Origin: a bacterium
GTDB lineage: Bacteria; 4484-113; JALSIF01
Length of the DNA stretch: 14,513 nucleotides
NCBI GenBank assembly: GCA_026981635.1
Contig: JALSIF010000205.1
Location: forward strand, 1 to 14,513
Reading direction: 5' to 3'
Shown here in pieces: positions 14,513-14,513 of the stretch. The stretch's first letter is position 1; every line of letters starts with the position of its first letter. Below the pieces are notes generated by a model, which searched no databases, was not told the DNA's origin, and was given only the letters and a program-made list of their open reading frames with translations. Both the position numbers and the translations under genes were made by a program.

Positions 14513-14513
14513 C

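Noticed and set aside
1-14513. CRISPR array, tRNA, rRNA or insertion sequence
   Set aside because: No regularly spaced repeats, no tRNA- or rRNA-like stretch, no transposase frame and no terminal inverted repeats were found; coding genes fill almost all of the window.

Overview
This is a gene-dense bacterial stretch with high GC (roughly 60% or more by eye). It has 13 protein genes, two of them cut by the window edges, no RNA genes, no mobile elements, no CRISPR array, and no gap longer than about 80 bases. GTG starts are common, and the proteins are rich in Glu, Lys, Arg and Pro. Good -10 boxes lie only 10-11 bases from two start codons (7441 and 10927) that lack a Shine-Dalgarno site, and weaker examples occur elsewhere. 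This suggests many leaderless mRNAs, as in Deinococcus-Thermus and some other deep-branching or thermophilic phyla. I cannot name the taxon; an uncultivated thermophile is a guess from composition only.

Left part (1-7382): a lipoprotein gene runs leftwards off the edge (1037 to 1). Diverging from it is a block of five genes on the + strand, each overlapping or within 10 bases of the next: a thioredoxin-fold protein with a CNHC motif, a 758-residue lipoprotein with a PepSY/YcdB-like C-terminus, a membrane family 2 glycosyltransferase, an exported protein with one C-terminal membrane segment, and a membrane-anchored protein with a formylglycine-generating-enzyme (SUMF1) fold that lacks the catalytic cysteines. 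All but the first are predicted to be at or outside the membrane, so the block looks like an uncharacterised cell-envelope system.

Middle (7383-10926): thpR (RNA 2',3'-cyclic phosphodiesterase) has its own promoter and converges on a three-gene minus-strand operon that reads from 10854 to 8136. The operon encodes a small membrane protein, a secreted trypsin-like protease with an extra C-terminal domain, and a soluble protein I do not recognise. thpR is preceded by a perfect 14-base palindrome and by consensus TTGACA and TATAAT hexamers that are only 7 bases apart.

Right part (10887-14513): a well-formed promoter (TTGTAA, 17 bases, TAAAAT) drives a + strand group made of a coiled-coil protein, a TatA/TatB-like protein and TatC, the core of the twin-arginine export pathway. 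tatC ends directly against the stop codon of a convergent alpha/beta-hydrolase gene whose 5' end lies beyond the right edge. The overall theme is export and the cell envelope: lipoproteins, secreted hydrolases, a glycosyltransferase and an export translocase.
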